29,500 nucleotides of DNA from Prorocentrum cordatum (GCA_963575745.1 CAUYUJ010018871.1:285501-315000); one strand, 5' to 3'; shown: positions 1 through 10,720, counted from the first letter of the stretch. Notes: generated from the sequence alone by a model not told the origin. A program made the numbers and translations.

Positions 1-137
1 AAGATATTCTTGAATAGGTCCACACCCGCACTGACTGCACAATACGTCCTTGAGCCAACAACCCTCCGCTACCCGCTGCAACTCGCAGTTGCCGCAATGG
101 TGGCTGCGTCTCCCTCCCCGCCGCTTGGGATGCCAGC

Positions 138-270
138 CGACGCCTCCGGCCCGAAGAACGAGCAGATAGACGACGACGTCTTGACCTACCATGCGGCGCG
201 GCACCGGGAGTGCTACGTCGAGATGGACCTCGACGGGAACCACCTCCACGCGCACTTGTCGACCTCCAGC
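138..270 (+). other. Possible short coding fragment, unidentified
   Basis: Within a 133-codon open frame (10-411), about 35 residues around 160-265 have an unbiased, acidic and His-rich composition (for example IDDDVLTYHAARHRECYVEM). This is unlike the Ser/Pro/Thr repeat translation that follows it. It could be an exon or gene remnant running into repetitive intronic DNA, or chance. I recognise no family, and neither end has a convincing splice site. Confidence 0.15.
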
Positions 271-475
271 GCCCAGCAACTCAACTCTCCGACATCCAGC
301 AACCGACGCTTCACTTCCACATCCAGCTATCGATTTCCAGACTCCACCTGCCCAGCTCTCCTACCTCTCGCTTCCAGCATCCGTCTTTCCATCTTCACGT
401 GTTCCCACTGACCTCCAGCTTCTACCCGACCTATCGGCATCCAGCCCAACCAACTCAGCCCTCCGACACCCAGCC
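263..475. repeat. Imperfect minisatellite, CATCCAGC/CTCCAGC core
   Basis: The core ATCCAGC or CTCCAGC recurs at about 264, 294, 321, 372, 413 and 439, with spacings from 26 to 51 bases. All copies share orientation and the spacers are pyrimidine-rich. The array is degenerate. Confidence 0.45.
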
Positions 476-548
476 TAGAGCATCCGACGTCCCATACTCA
501 TATTCACTTCCACTTCGCGGTGGAGAATGAGGAGGCGGCCGAAAGAGC

Positions 549-567
549 TATATATATATATATATAT
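549..567. repeat. (TA)n microsatellite
   Basis: An uninterrupted TA run of nine and a half units in an otherwise GC-rich region. Confidence 0.95.
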
Positions 568-959
568 GTTTCTGGCCACTGTCTACACTGCAATACAGGT
601 TATTGGCAAGATGCTGGATTGGATGAAGGTACTTTCCGACTTGTTCCATTGTACGCAACAATCACTACACATGGTCATGATACGCGAATGGCATTTATAT
701 TATTACATCATGCCACAATGGAGTTTTCGAGTGAGATTAAGATGCAAGCCTACGGAGAACATGAATCACAGCGCGCAGGACGGGCCGACATTCGGCCGCA
801 GCTAGATGGCTGGAGCTCGGGAGACAAATCCTGCCCCCCCTCAACCAAAATACATGAACATGTCACGGAGACGGAGCTTACGCGCAACAGCGCTAGCACC
901 AACGCCGGCGTCCTCGCTGGCTTCGACGCCAGCGTCGACCTGCGCCAGGGCTTACGACG

Positions 960-1140
960 GCGACAAGCAGCCTGACGCCCAGCAGCACTGGCGAGCAGTA
1001 GCACGACGACCAGCAGCACACCTGCAGCACACTGGGGTACAGCAGCAGGGCCCTGGCATCCAGGTGTGGACCATGCAGCGTGGTCCGCAGCACGTCGTTG
1101 AGCAGTACGACCCAACAGCGGCATTTTGTCTAGCAGCACT
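960..1140. repeat. CAGCAGCAC-rich low-complexity stretch
   Basis: CAGCA and CAGCAGCAC words recur (985, 1010, 1025, 1040, 1088, 1130 approximately) with variable spacers. It merges into the GCCAGCACC array downstream. Open frames across it translate to Gln/Ala/Thr-rich nonsense on + and Cys/Ala-rich nonsense on the opposite strand. Confidence 0.5.
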
Positions 1141-1215
1141 AAGAAGCGCAGCGACGCGACTCTGACATCCATGAGTTCGACGTGCAGTGGTGCGAGGCGC
1201 CAACGTCTGCGCCTA

Positions 1216-1710
1216 CGACGGCACGCATGACCGCCAGCGCCTAACCAGCACCGGCGACAGCACCGACGCCAGCGATTACGCCGGCACCATCGCCCGCGGC
1301 TGTGCCAGCATCCTTGCCTGCGCCTATGAACGCCAGGCGCCTGCGTCAGCACCAACGTCAGCGCCTAACACCAGCGCCGATGCCACCACCGACGCCAGCA
1401 TCAACGCCGACGCCTACAGCAGCACCGTCGCCAGCACGAATGCCCGCGGCAACACCCGCCCTAATGCCAGCGCCGACGCCAGCACCGACGCCAGCACGAA
1501 CGTCGGCACCGGCGCCGGCGCTTACGCCACCGACTTCATCAGCTCCGATATCATCGTTGACATCAGCATCGACGCCGGCACCGACGCCAGCACCGAGGCC
1601 AGTACGGACGCCAACGCGTACGCCGGCACCAACGCCTGCGTCTACGTCAGCACGGACGCCGGCACCGTCGCCAGCATCGAGGCCAGCACCAACGCCAGCG
1701 CCTTCCTGTG
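1216..1710. repeat. GCCAGCACCGAC-type minisatellite
   Basis: An imperfect array of short units built on GCCAGCACC/GACGCC covers about 500 bases, with mostly triplet-preserving variation. One frame gives Ala-Ser-Thr-Asp repeats and another Pro-Ala-Pro-Thr repeats. Because units vary mainly in multiples of three, all frames stay open, and this explains the long overlapping ORFs without needing a gene. Confidence 0.7.
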
Positions 1711-1799
1711 CAAAAGAGGTGGTGGATGCCCCTATTCCGCCGTCGGTAAACCTTTATATGACGCTTGCGCACCAAGCGCTCGAATGGTGGCTACTCGAA

Positions 1800-1962
1800 C
1801 GGGAAGTCCAGTAGCACTAGGTGTAGATATCCCGCTGCCTCTTGGGCCCTGCGCCCGCATTGCCGGGAATTCCAGGGTGCTCTCCGCGCCGGTTTCCATG
1901 GGGCCCTCCGGCTCGAACGGGAATTCCAGTAGCACCAGGTATAGATATCCCGTTGCCTTTTG
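1800..1962. repeat. Direct repeat pair, 118-bp period
   Basis: A block containing GTAGCACTAGGTGTAGATAT at 1811 recurs as GTAGCACCAGGTATAGATAT at 1929, each followed by CCCG(C/T)TGCC. A third partial copy of the GGGAATTCCAG start lies at about 1865. Confidence 0.8.
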
Positions 1963-2569
1963 CATTTGTTATTCTGGAGACGACCGCCAGCACCATCGCC
2001 ATCACTTACACCAGCACCGACGCCAGCTTCGTCGCTAGCATCATCACCTACGCGCGAGGGCTTCGAGGATTTGGCATTGTCTCATGGGGTGGTGGCAGGG
2101 TCACCCACATGGACCTCGTGCCCATGTCCTCCGGACTCGCCCCCTGAGTTCTGCCTGAGCAGCCCGTGCCGCTGCCCCAGCCATAGGATATTGCAACTAG
2201 GGCCCGCTTCGTTTGGGCTGCATTGGAGCCTCTCCGTTTCCCCCTTTCTCTGCCTCCCTCGCTTCGGTCACAGCATTGCATTGCATGATTAGTCTCTGGC
2301 TAGTTTTTTACTTTCACTGGCGCTGGCCCCTGTCTCGCGGGGCGGCGCTCACCGCTCTAGGGGCGACAGGGGCGGTTTGCTCTCAGAGCTTCCCGACCCC
2401 TGCCCCCCCCAAGTCCGGCTCCACACTGCTCGTTATACTTGCCTGGCCGTTCGCCCTACAGCTATCGCACGTTCAGATCCTGCCGTCTAGCTTGCTCGCG
2501 CGGGGCCTTGTGCGTCGTCAGCTCAAGGCTGGATTGCGCGCGCGCGAGTTCGTCGCTATTCACTCCTTC

Positions 2570-2790
2570 CCCTGCTCGGCCCCCTCCTTTTCCTATCTTT
2601 CTCCGCCCTCTGCCCCCCCCTCCCCTTTTCTGTTTTTGTTGCTGGTGAGTCCGAGGCTTTGCTTAGGATCCTTCGTCCGTCCCCTAGCGGGGTCGGGGCT
2701 GCCCCCCCCCTCTTTCCTTTTTCTTTTGCTTCTTAGTATACCTCTTCTCTCTTCCTCCCCCCCCCTCCCCCCCCCCTTCTCCCCCCCCGA
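2570..2790 (+). other. Pyrimidine tract region, possible intron end
   Basis: Almost pure C/T for 220 bases, including C runs at 2611, 2702, 2758 and 2782. A stretch of C then T ends in GCTTCTTAG at about 2736, which resembles a 3' splice acceptor. There is no convincing exon after it, so the acceptor is only a possibility. The tract ends just before the copy 1 helicase locus. Confidence 0.3.
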
Positions 2791-3099
2791 AAAAATTCAC
2801 GGAACTTGGGCCCCAGCATTGGCCGCGTCAGATTGTTAGATAATTTTGTTTGGCGCAGTCCCCAGTTTTAGTCTAGAGCCATACGCTGGCTGAAGCATTC
2901 AGCGTTGAATTCCGGCTCTGTTCTAGATCTCGCCCCAGTTGATACGTCGCAAGTGGGAATTCTCATCATTCGGCCAGTGGATTTGTTTATCGGGCTTTGA
3001 GCGCACGTAGTTACACGCGGAGTTCGATCTCAGGGGAGGGAGAAAGAAAGAAAAAGTAAGAGTAAGAAGAAGAAGAAGGGGCAACAAAAAGAGTGCATT

Positions 3100-3640
3100 G
3101 TGGTATATGACGTGGAGACGTTCGGGGAGTTCCACGCTGACGACAGGATCCCAAGACCACCCAACGTGGGAGAAGCGCGGCACAGAATGGACAGGGCCCC
3201 CTCCCTGCTCCAGTTCCGTCGGATCACCACCGCAATCACTGATTTCTACAAGCTGCAGCAGGCCCCTTGCGACCTGGCGGGGGCCCCCTTGGACGTCATC
3301 ACCCACCTCCTCACCTTTCGCACGGCTGACAAGAAGGACAAGGCGTTGGCCAACGGCGTGAGTAACACCTCACACTGCGGACAAGCTCTACTCGCACGCG
3401 CCAGGTCCACCCTTGAGGAGCGCTTCCCCGGCTCGGCCCAGACAGCAGCGGACAGCAGCACAGCGACACCCAACACCCCCGCGAGGCCCCTGGCTGCCAT
3501 CTCATTCTCGGATCCAGAAGCGGATACAGCTATCGGTCAAGTCTTCCAGCGTGCCAGGGAACTACCATCGCTCACGGCCCTCGAGGAAGGTGCCGGGCGT
3601 CGCGGCCTCAACCGCGACGCCACGAAGGCCCTCACCGCAC
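3100..3640 (+). pseudogene. Copy 1 N-terminal conserved region
   Basis: About 180 residues before Walker A, in one open frame. The segment with GEFHADDRIPRPP and RITTAITDFYK aligns with GPFHPDREQIPPRD and RLHSALAEIYM in copy 2 (20100-20240). LLTFRTADKKDKALA aligns with MLGFRSAEVIDKQAA (20300). The match between two diverged copies shows this was coding. It has no domain I can name. It may be the UPF1-type pre-helicase region, but the sequence does not prove that. Confidence 0.55.
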
Positions 3641-3645
3641 CCACC

Positions 3646-5160
3646 TTACACCACGTAACAATCGTTCACGGGCCCCCCGGCACAGGCAAGACGATCTTCT
3701 CCGTCGCCACCATGGACACTTGGGCCGACGCACTTCCGGACGGACAGACAGTTGCCCTGACAGCAGGCTCCAACGCAGCCGCTGATCAGCCAGCACTCGG
3801 TCTTATCAGCGCACAGATTGCAGAGCCTACGGCAGGTCCCCATACGAGGGCGGACCCTCCAAGGATTGTCCTGCCTTTCGGACCCAGCTGCTCTGGGGCG
3901 CCAAGACAATCGTCGCCACGCATGAATCTGCGGAAGCGATAAGGAAAGCTGCCCCGGTAGCCTGACTCATCGTAGACGAGGCCGGGCAAGCCCATGAGCT
4001 AATGGCCGCCATGTCCCTCGACAGCGTCATCCGCTCAGGCGGACACCCGGTGCTGGTCGGCGACCCCAAGCAGGCCCCCCCCCCCCCCACAGACACACAC
4101 AGTCATCTCTAGGAAGGCAGCAGACCAGGGGCTATGCCTCTCCATCTTCGACCGTCTCCACCACGCCCTGGGGGGTGACCAGTCTGCGGTGGCGCAGCTC
4201 AGCCCTTGCTACCGCATGCATCCCCTGCTACTGGCATGGCCGAACTTTGCCTTCTACAATAATACGACGCGCACTGGCCTCACCGACCCCCTGACTCAGA
4301 GACCCCTGGTCGAGGGGCTCCCATGGCAGGACGTTCGCCCCTGGGACGACACCAGAGCTGGCGATCTAGCTACGGTGGCGTCCACCACCAAGGACGACAT
4401 AGAGAAGATGCTGCGCGGTCTGATGCCTATGAACCAGTGCAAGGAGGAGCGGCATCGCGTCCTCCTGGTGGACAACCCCTCCCTGGAAGCCACCTCGCGG
4501 CTCCACTCAGGATGCGCCAACCTGCCAGAGGCCGCGCAGACAGTGGATATCGCACGCGCCCTCCTGCCCGCCATGCAGAATGGCACCCCGGTGCGGGCGG
4601 TCGTCGGATACTAGTTGCAGTGCGCCGTCCTCGAAAAGGGATGGCCTCAGAGCGCGAACAGCATCAGTGGCATCCTCAAGCAGGCCAAGACCAAGGGCAA
4701 AGGGAAAGGGAAGGACGGGGCAGGCCCAGGCAGCGGGCCCTCAAGCCCCCCTCTTGACCGTCCCTCCAGCACCGGTGACCACACGAGTGTCTTCGTGCAG
4801 CGCAGCACCGAACTCACAGGCCTCTCCCTGACCTTCCCCGGGCCGCGACACCTCGCCGAAGAACACCTGGCAAGCGGGAAGCTCACCATTTCCACTATCG
4901 ACCCCAGTCAGGGTGGCGAGGCCGACCCGGTTATCTACCTGACCACCAGGTCCAACAGGTGGCACGACTGGGGGTTTATTGACAACGCCAACAGGGTTAA
5001 CGTGGCGATCACCCGCGCCACCCGCAACGTGGTCATCATCGGAGACGGGAGGATGTTCGGCACCGCCACAGGGTCGCGTCTGCGAGAGCTGTCGGAGTTT
5101 GGTAGATTCGCCAAGCTCTGGGTTCGCTTCATGCACCCGGAGCACATGGGCAGGAGATGA
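3646..5160 (+). pseudogene. UPF1-like SF1 helicase core (AAA_11/AAA_12), copy 1
   Basis: Superfamily 1 helicase motifs occur in order: Walker A GPPGTGKT (3670-3693), Walker B LIVDEAGQ (3966-3989), motif III GDPKQ (4059-4073), motif IV LSPCYRMHPLL (4198-4230), motif V TIDPSQGGEADPVIYLTTRS (about 4885-4950) and motif VI RVNVAITRA (4993-5019) followed by IIGDG. DEAGQ, the GDP(K/Q)Q motif and R-x-HP place it with the UPF1/SMUBP2-type RNA/DNA helicases rather than Pif1 or UvrD. It would use ATP to move along single-stranded nucleic acid. About 35 residues present in copy 2 between the AADQP motif and Walker B are missing. Breaks are a shift near 3835, TGA 3963 just before Walker B, a shift in the C/CA tract 4076-4100, TAG 4612 (opposite AGG, Arg, in copy 2) and TGA 5158 (opposite CAG, Gln). 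Confidence 0.85.
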
Positions 5161-7430
5161 ACGTTGGCAGTCGATGCGGAGTTCGACCCCATCAATGACC
5201 TTACCACATGGATCCCAGAGCCCCCCTCCCACACCGGAGATGACGTCATCAAGGGGCTCGACAACGCCATCGTGAAAGCCCAGGCCTCTATGGAGAAGAA
5301 CTTCGCAGACGGGATTGCAGCGCCGCTCGACCCGGAGTTCTCATGGCAAAAGCTGGGTGGTGCCATTGCAGGCAGTCTGCAGAAGCTTGTCGAGGACCCA
5401 GCTTTGGGGGTCATCCTATACACAGTGTCTGGACTTCACCCCCACCAATGGTCCATTGGCGCCACCCCGAGGCAGCCCAGCAAGCTCGATCGGAGGGCAT
5501 GGAGCCACCTCGGGTATTGCACGGACGTCGAGCTGGGCATCGACGCGAGCAACCTCGTCTACAATCTGACGTGGGCGGCACTGGTCTGGTTCCTCGGGTT
5601 GGGCACCCCCTGGGCCACCTCGCGCCTGAAAGTCCCCTTGGCCTCGCACCCCCCCTACCTTTCGTCGGGGGCATCAGCCATCGCCCCAAGCGCACCTGCC
5701 GGTGCGCCCCCGAGGACGTGCTACACCAACTCCCAGAGGCTTGGAGCCAAGATACTGGGAAATGCAAGCGGCACTGGGTGCACCCAGGGGTGCAGCACCT
5801 CCAGTCCCTGCTCCGCCCAGGCCAAGCCGACTCGGCGCTTAGGCTATCCCTACTCAGCAGCGACGGGCTCCCCTTAGACACCCCCTCGCTCGGGGTCCTC
5901 CTGGTGGCGATGATGCTCCAGCTGCGCGAGCCCCGAGCAACGCTTTGGCCGTTCCCGCACCCCGAGGCCACGGGGGACATCATCGAAGCAGCCATGGGCC
6001 TCTGCCTCCCCTGGCAGGACGCCCACAAGGAGTACAGGGCTCAGTTCGCTGCGGCCTGGGGCTTCGACTTGAGTGCCTTCGCATCCCTCCACGGGAAAAT
6101 GGAGGACGCCATCAGGCACATCAGCACGCTCGCCACCTTCGCTCACCACCACACGGTTGCGACCATCCATGGTTGCCCCAAAACGTGGTCAGGGATGCTG
6201 GAACACAAGTTCACCCTGGAAGCCCCCATCCGGGTGCTGGAAGCAATCGTCAAACCTGCTGACATCAAGTCCCTGGGCAAGGGGGGGGGCTCCATTTGCA
6301 CACTGCACAAGGAGCTAGCTGGGACTGAGGCCGGGCTTAGCTGCCCAGACACAATGGCAGACGTGCAATACATCGGCGGAGGAATTGCCATGTCCAACAA
6401 GCGCCTGGACGAGGACTTCCCCGCGCCCCCGGCCCCCGGCAACGCGCTCATCCCCCCCGCAGTCAACGACGGCAGGTTCCTCACCAGGCAGCAGGACGGC
6501 AGCTACGACTGCGACGGGTGCACAACGTGGGGCCCCAGGGCGCAGCAGGTACCTGGGAGGACGACGACACGAGAGAGTTACTGGCGCAGAACCGCTCCCA
6601 AGCCTACATGCAGGGCCGAAACTGCAGGTGGCTATGCGAACAGTGCTGGATCAAGTCGCTTGAGAAGAAAGGCATCGAGGCCCCCCTGGCCGGAAGCAAA
6701 GACCTCTGCACCAAGAAGTCGCTACAGCAGCGCCTCCAGAAGCACAAGCGCAGACTGGACGAGGCTCGCTTTCAAAGGAGAGCCCGCGCCCTCCCCCCCT
6801 TGGACCGGCTACCAATTGGGCACGGGCAGCCGACCACCGCGTCGCTCCCCACCTGCCTGGGTGACCTCGTCATGCGCACTCCGCCCGCCTTTCAGCCACA
6901 GAAGGTCGGCACCACCCCCCCAGCTCACAAGCTGTCGGACGGCAGGTTCGGGCCAGACTCGCACCGCACGAGCACCTACACCGCCATGTGGGACACCTGC
7001 CCCCCGGGGTCGCCACTGCTCGTGCGGGCGGCAGGCAGCCCCGCGCTCGGCTGCTTCACGTGGCGCCCGGAACCCGGTGCACCGCGCAACGAGCAGACAG
7101 GGCTCCCGCCATGGGGCGCGATGCCCACGCTCTGGACACAGCAGCAATGGAATGCAGGTTGGGCCTGCAGGAGATGTCTCATCCACATCTGGAATGTGGC
7201 ACCCGGCCCCCTCGACCGCATTTTGGACCTGCACTCCTCCGAGGTGCACCCCCCCCCCGCCCCTGCTAAGCGCGCAGCAGCAGCAGAAGTGCAAGAGGGG
7301 AGCTACGACATCAGCGCCCACCTCTCCCCATCAGGCGTCAATGGCCCCAACGGGCGAGTCCACTTCCAACGACATGGAGCTCAGCAGTCCAGCTGGACAA
7401 GCCGGCGAGACCATCTGGGCCCGTCGTGAC
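5161..7430 (+). pseudogene. Copy 1 post-helicase Cys/Trp-rich region
   Basis: No known domain is recognised, but almost all of it matches copy 2 (22385-24600). Anchors are FDPINDL / FDPIRDF, DVELGIDASNLVYNLTWA / DVELGMDAGNLVYNMSWA, LREPRATLWPFP / (RE)nPRSLMWPFP, ICTLHKEL / ICALHQDL, TRELLAQNRSQAY / TRAYLAQNRLQAH and QQWNAGWACRRCLI / RRWNAAWLRRRCLV. Copy 1 has two CxxC pairs, CDGC (about 6510) and CEQC (about 6640), then WACRRC (about 7170), suggesting zinc-binding knuckles. The first part shares the frame of the helicase through TGA 5158, so helicase and this region were one polypeptide. Frames shift near 5650 (a C run), 6530 and 7330. Confidence 0.6.
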
Positions 7431-9245
7431 CGCAACTCCGCGCTCCCCAACTCGGACCCACCAGCGTGTCCCGTTCTGCCAACCCTATCCACCTACAGGC
7501 TCGCCGGGGTGGAGTCCGACGGCCCCGTCCACGCTCAGGTGAAGCACCTACTAGAGTGGAATCACTCGGTCTACCTTTGCTGGGCCGACTTCGGACAGCA
7601 GTACGGCGAGGGCATCCCAGGTGACAAAACCGATGAGACGTTGTGGCCCACAGCGCGCCTGCTCCCCTTCCTGGGAATGATTTACGGGGACTCGATCACA
7701 GCGAGCGGCCACCCCCCAAGCATCCCGTGGGACGGGCAGCGGGCTGCAGCGGCCAGGGTGGCATCCCACCTAACGGGTAGGAGTGAGAAATACCGGGGGG
7801 AATGGGACCGCAACGCTGCTGGCCTTGCTGAGCAGAGAGGTCAGTGCCCCTTTCCGACAGCGGATCGGCACTCTGCTGGCGTTCCTTACGGAGATTGACC
7901 CCACTGCACGGGCCTGGGGGGCCATCACCCTCCTTTCCACCCGCGACCCGCGCGAGACAGCCGCAGGCGCCCCAGCTGGGGCTGACACCTGGCTCAACAG
8001 GGCTGTCGGTGCCGAGGCCCCCCCTCAGTGGACAACCGCGGAGGCGCGCAGGAGGGCCCCCCTTCCCGCGCCACCAGAGCGCCCCCCCAAGCCGCCGGGG
8101 TGGAAGGGGGGCGCGCCCCTCAGGCAGAAGGGAAAAATCCGATTGGGCAGACGTGCAAGAACGAGGGCGAAGTAGATGGGGTCGACTGGGGTGGGGAGGC
8201 AGACAAGAAGAGTGATTCTGACACCCTCAAGAAATCAAGCTCGGAGTCCAGTCCAACCCCCACTGCTGGCGACCGAGATGAAGAAATCCCTGACCCCCTC
8301 AGGATCTGGTCGGCGCCACCCGACAGGGCCACCTCAGAGGCCTGGTCCCCTTACGAACAGGCCGCTTCCAGGGGCGCTGCCCGCGCTGCCAGGAGCACGC
8401 CGGGTGACCAGCGAGGAGGGGGCAACCCAGCCGGGACCATCGACGACGCCAGGGACGACAGGTCCCTCAGGCGCGCGATCGGCGACAGGGACCGCCAGCG
8501 ACCCGTGTGGGAGGGCACCAGGGACGGGGGCCGCCGCGCCGCCAAGTCCCCAAGAGGCGACCCAGCCCGGCCACACATACTCCAGGCACCCTGGAGAGAC
8601 GTACGAGAAACGCAGCCACCCCGAGGCAATCCGAGCGACCCCATGGGGGGCATCCCCATGTATATGCGCCCGGTCGACGAAGCTGATGTTACGAAGGACG
8701 AACCGATACCGGAGAATATACCACGACTGCAAAAGACGCTGGGAGGAGCGTTTAATGGGGTCTGGGTCGCATGGGCGAGGAGGGCGGCCGCGAGGCAGGG
8801 GGCCATCGGGATTGAAAAGAATGACCCCAAGCTGAACACCGCGCAGCTGCGCAGCGAATTCCTTCAGGCATGGGGCAACGCAGGGTAAGACGCATACAAG
8901 ATGAACAGAGACCTAGGGCTCAACGTCGATTGGCCAACGGTCAAGGACAGACATACCAGGCTCATGCAACGCGAGCCCAGACCCCACACGCAGCGCGGGA
9001 CCGACAGCAGCAGCGGCCCCGCCCCATGGACCAAGGAGAGCAAGAGGGCGACAGAGGCATCCTCGCAGGAGCAATGGACTGGTGCATCCGGCTCCGCCAA
9101 CCCGCGGCATGGATGGCAGGAGTGGGTTTCCTGGAGCCACCAGGGCGCACCGTGGATAGATACCGATTGGAAAGCGAAAGGCAAACGCTACTCCCCCAGG
9201 GGAGATGACCCATACACCGACAAGCGCGCACGATGGTGGGATTGA
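7431..9245 (+). pseudogene. Copy 1 acidic/Ser/Pro-rich tail and conserved C-terminus
   Basis: The first part has a recognisable match to copy 2: FGQQYGEGI with FVGEHGRGI, and LLSREVSAPFRQRIGTLLAFL with the LLELLPDLL segment. Then comes a low-complexity stretch (8028-8640) rich in Pro, Arg, Asp, Ser and Lys, with a KKSDSDTLKKSSSES patch at about 8205-8250, probably disordered. The end is conserved: FLQAWGNAG, TAA stop (8886-8888), then MNRDLGLNVDWPTVKDR, matching FPRAWRQHD and MDRAFWLRVNWSTVCDKF in copy 2. It closes with a Lys/Arg-rich segment and TGA at 9243-9245. The frame is the same on both sides of TAA 8886, so that stop is a point mutation. Confidence 0.55.
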
Positions 9246-9874
9246 CTTGACTAGTGTGCCAAGGGCACGCAGGGATGGGCCCGCCCGACGGGGTGCCCCC
9301 TGCTCCCCCAGCCCGGCGACAGCGACACCCCCCAGGCGCTCGCCGCCCTCTCCCCGCCGGGGACAGTTTCACCCTGCAGCGCCCGGCCTTGGCCGCGATA
9401 CCCTGGGCAGCCCCCGCCGGGGCGGGGGTGTCCCAACTCACCCAAGGCGCCGCATAGCTAGACAGCCCACACTGGATAAGTGGACCTTGCCTGGCCACCT
9501 CACCCCCCCCTGCGGCTGGTGGGGGTGAGCCCGCAGGCCCCACCGGCCCAAGGCCAAGAGCCGCCCTCTACGACGGTTGACTGCTCGGTTGGGGACTGGG
9601 GACGGACGCAGACGCCTCCCCGGGCTCCACACCCTTTGCTGTCTCTCGACAGCCACTCTGGTCGGCCGGGGGCGGTTGACTGGAATAGTCCCCCCCCTGC
9701 GCACCATTTTGCTGGCGGCGGTCTGCGTGCAGCACTACCCTCCCCTAGTCCTCGGCTCTGTGCAAGCTGCTTCGATGACATGCTTCATCGCGGCTGTTGG
9801 CTGCCCCCCTCCCTTCCAACCGTCACATGTGCACATTGTGGCCGTTGGCTGCACCCCCCCTCTCCACCCCGTGG

Positions 9875-10390
9875 TGGTCAGATTCAGCCCTAGCTGCGTT
9901 CCAGCGCTCCATGAGGTGGTCGCGGCAGCTGCGAATCTCGGCGACTATCGTGACCGGTGCCTGCGAGGTTGCAGTATACCGGCCCTTGGGCCAGCGTGTC
10001 CTCTCTCATCGTTGCTGCCCCGACCAGCCACTGGTTTCGGATACGGTGACGACACACCGGCCCCCCCTGGGCAGCGGTGCGGTCCGCGGAGTGAGTGCTC
10101 TGTTGGTACTTGCCGTCCACCGGCTCTCTCCGTGGTCAGATTCAGCCCTGACTACACCCCAGCGCCTATGAGCTGGCCGCGGCTGCAGAGTACCTCGGCG
10201 ACCTTCGGCCGTTACCCGCTTGGCGGCAGTACTGGCGCTTGGGCCTGCGTGTTCTTTCATCGTTGCTTCCTGGCCTGTGACTGGTTTCGGAAACGATGGC
10301 TGACGCACCGGCCCCACCACGGGCAGCGGTGTGGATCGTGGAGTGAGAGCTCTGTAGGTCTCTGCCTTTCCTTTGCCCCTGTCTCAGCCG
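9875..10390. repeat. 258-bp tandem duplication
   Basis: Two imperfect copies in direct orientation. TGGTCAGATTCAGCCCT starts at 9875 and again at 10133. Further shared words follow in the same order: GGTCGCGGCAGCTGCG / GGCCGCGGCTGCAG, TCGGCGAC, CATCGTTGCT, ACTGGTTTCGGA, CACCGGCCCC, GGGCAGCGGTG and GGAGTGAG. It lies about 0.6 kb past the end of copy 1, so it may be a 3' UTR repeat. Confidence 0.9.
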
Positions 10391-10720
10391 ACCCCGCGCA
10401 CGGCGGTGGTACCTCGCGCTGAGTGGTTCAGCCTTCAGCGTATCGCTTCGGTTCTACCTGTCCGCTTCGGCTAGGTTGGCTGCGCGGACTGGCGCCGACA
10501 GGGCGACTTTTCCGTTGCATAGCACTGCGGTCTCCTTCACCTCGGTGCGGCTGGCGCCTAGGTGCGTTCGCCTTAATGCGGAGCATTTTGCTCAGTGCAT
10601 GTGCACACCTCGCATTCTTTGCGAATTATTATTGCAGGTGCGTTGCCTGTTGTAGCTAATTAGCCTCGCCTGCTGGCCCAGACGACGCCTTCCGCCCCCT
10701 GTCCGCTGCCTCGGAGCCGC

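Larger units (their letters stand above)
1..3000. other. Gene-poor repetitive 5' flank
   Basis: No protein family is recognisable in any frame. The stretch holds a loose minisatellite around a CATCCAGC/CTCCAGC core (263-475), a (TA)n run (549-567), CAG-rich and GCCAGCACC-rich repeats (about 960-1720), a short direct repeat (1800-1960) and long C/T tracts (2570-2790). Open frames here are rich in Ala, Ser, Thr and Pro and follow the repeats, so I do not call them genes. It looks like intron or intergenic DNA. Confidence 0.6.
3001..9245 (+). pseudogene. UPF1-like helicase protein, copy 1 (5'-truncated, broken)
   Basis: This is a reconstructed protein of about 2,000 residues, read through several frames. 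The order is: Lys-rich start (3040-3090), N-terminal region, SF1 helicase core, Cys/Trp-rich region, acidic Ser/Lys/Pro tail. It is collinear with copy 2 (20084-26613) along its whole length and both end at similar places (TGA 9243, TAG 26611). Reading frames change near 3835, 4076-4100, 5650, 6530, 7330, 7790 and 8030. In-frame stops are TGA 3963, TAG 4612, TGA 5158 and TAA 8886; copy 2 has a sense codon opposite at least three of them. The frame before 3100 opens after a stop at 2998. There is no equivalent of the copy 2 Cys module upstream, so copy 1 appears 5'-truncated. No credible start codon is visible. It is almost certainly not translated as one protein today. Confidence 0.75.

Noticed and set aside
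750-1355. 201-codon Arg/Cys-rich frame on the - strand
   Set aside because: Antisense of the CAG-rich and GCCAGC repeats, with no conserved motif.
3100-3130. VYDVETFGE at the start of copy 1, resembling a DEDD exonuclease motif I
   Set aside because: Copy 2 has YNYAKHGPF at the aligned position, without the acidic residues, and no later exonuclease motifs follow.
5343-7898. 851-codon open frame taken as one protein
   Set aside because: Only about 5650-6530 and 7330-7760 of it are in the frame matching copy 2. The rest is an out-of-frame shadow.
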